Source of the DNA: Planctomycetaceae bacterium
GTDB lineage: Bacteria > Planctomycetota > Planctomycetia > Pirellulales > Thermoguttaceae
DNA length: 6,323 nucleotides
Direction of reading: 5' to 3'
NCBI GenBank assembly: GCA_031276415.1
Contig: JAISNF010000003.1
Span: 1 to 6,323, forward strand
Position 1 is the stretch's first letter. Every line of letters begins with the position of its first letter. A program made the translations under genes and the position numbers. The notes beneath the pieces are model-generated. The model saw only the letters and a list, made by a program, of their open reading frames with translations, did no database searches and was not told the DNA's origin. This document shows, piece after piece, positions 6,112 through 6,323 of the stretch.

Positions 6112-6138
6112 TTGACAGATTTAACGGGTCATGATAAT
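6112..6138 (+). promoter_or_regulatory. Candidate promoter with upstream A-tract
   Basis: TTGACA (6112-6117) is followed after 15 nt by GATAAT (6133-6138). The -35 is perfect and the -10 matches 5 of 6, but the spacer is 2 nt shorter than ideal. A 13-A tract (6084-6096) lies upstream at about the distance of a distal UP element. No start codon with an open frame follows within the window, so the target is either a gene past 6323 with a long leader or a non-coding RNA. Confidence 0.4.
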
Positions 6139-6209
6139 TACGAACAAATTAATTTCTGAATTTTTATTTTAAATTTTGGAGACCAAATTACGTTTTAAAA
6201 AATAAATTG

Positions 6210-6227
6210 CCCGAATTTTTGTTCGGG
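6210..6227. terminator. Small hairpin, possible terminator for a minus-strand gene beyond the edge
   Basis: CCCGAA (6210-6215) pairs with TTCGGG (6222-6227) around a 6-nt loop. On the minus strand it is followed by a T-rich stretch (CAATTTATTTTTT), while the plus side is followed by TATTAAAA. If it is a terminator it would serve leftward transcription entering from the right, opposite to the candidate promoter. Alternatively it is a leader hairpin of the plus-strand transcript. Confidence 0.35.
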
Positions 6228-6323
6228 TATTAAAAAATTCGAGTACGTCAACTGTTATACAAATCGTTTCGGCGAACTGTAATATTCTACAGACCAACGG
6301 ATTTTCCGTGTAAAAAATTACTG

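Larger units (their letters stand above)
5986..6323. other. Non-coding right edge, 338 bp
   Basis: No gene is supported on either strand: no ATG occurs on the plus strand after 6133, and the frames are rich in stops. The stretch holds a T8 run directly after the tatD stop (CCGG then T's, 5986-5997), a solo intergenic repeat (6017-6057), a 13-A tract (6084-6096), a candidate promoter (6112-6138), a small hairpin (6210-6227), and a 5-bp palindromic hairpin ACGGA/TCCGT near the edge (6297-6310 region). A gene may begin beyond the edge. Confidence 0.6.

Noticed and set aside
6069..6114. Imperfect hairpin CAAC-ACCA with TGGTGTTG around the A13 tract
   Set aside because: It needs a bulge and a very AT-rich interior, and neither strand has a T-run after it; it also overlaps the candidate -35 box.

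Overview
This 6.3 kb AT-rich window looks like an ordinary chromosomal segment from a low-GC member of the PVC group, most likely a planctomycete. That placement is an inference from gene content: a secreted ThuA-like protein, a secreted TPR protein with disordered Pro/Asn-rich flanks, and a prepilin-peptidase-type membrane protein with two CxxC pairs. No 16S rRNA or other firm phylogenetic marker is present.

Left part, minus strand (1-2093). A secreted TPR protein gene (399-2093) reads leftward. Just past its stop lies a long imperfect hairpin (261-349) made of two inverted copies of an intergenic repeat, which probably terminates transcription. Beyond that, a near-consensus sigma70 promoter (203-231) drives, through a leader of about 100 nt with its own hairpin, a small gene whose first 32 codons (96-1) are visible before the window ends.

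Centre and right, plus strand (2515-5985). After a 421-bp divergent intergenic region come four genes in the same direction: a secreted ThuA-like protein, a secreted protein of unknown family, a prepilin-peptidase-like membrane protein, and a TatD-family metal-dependent hydrolase. Gaps of 102, 22 and 71 nt suggest at least partial co-transcription. The functions are mixed (surface or secreted proteins plus a cytoplasmic hydrolase), so no common pathway is evident.

Right edge (5986-6323). No gene is visible. It holds a single copy of the same intergenic repeat, a 13-A tract, a candidate promoter, and a small hairpin.

No CRISPR array, transposase, tRNA or rRNA was seen. The points most worth following up are: (i) the dispersed repeat with CRCAGAT units at 9/10-nt spacing, found as an inverted pair and as a solo copy, each downstream of a gene; (ii) the prepilin-peptidase homologue, which keeps the zinc-binding N-terminal half but appears to lack both catalytic aspartates; (iii) the small promoter-driven gene at the left edge; (iv) four short in-frame tandem repeat arrays inside the TPR gene. 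I do not see convincing evidence for a new multi-gene system.
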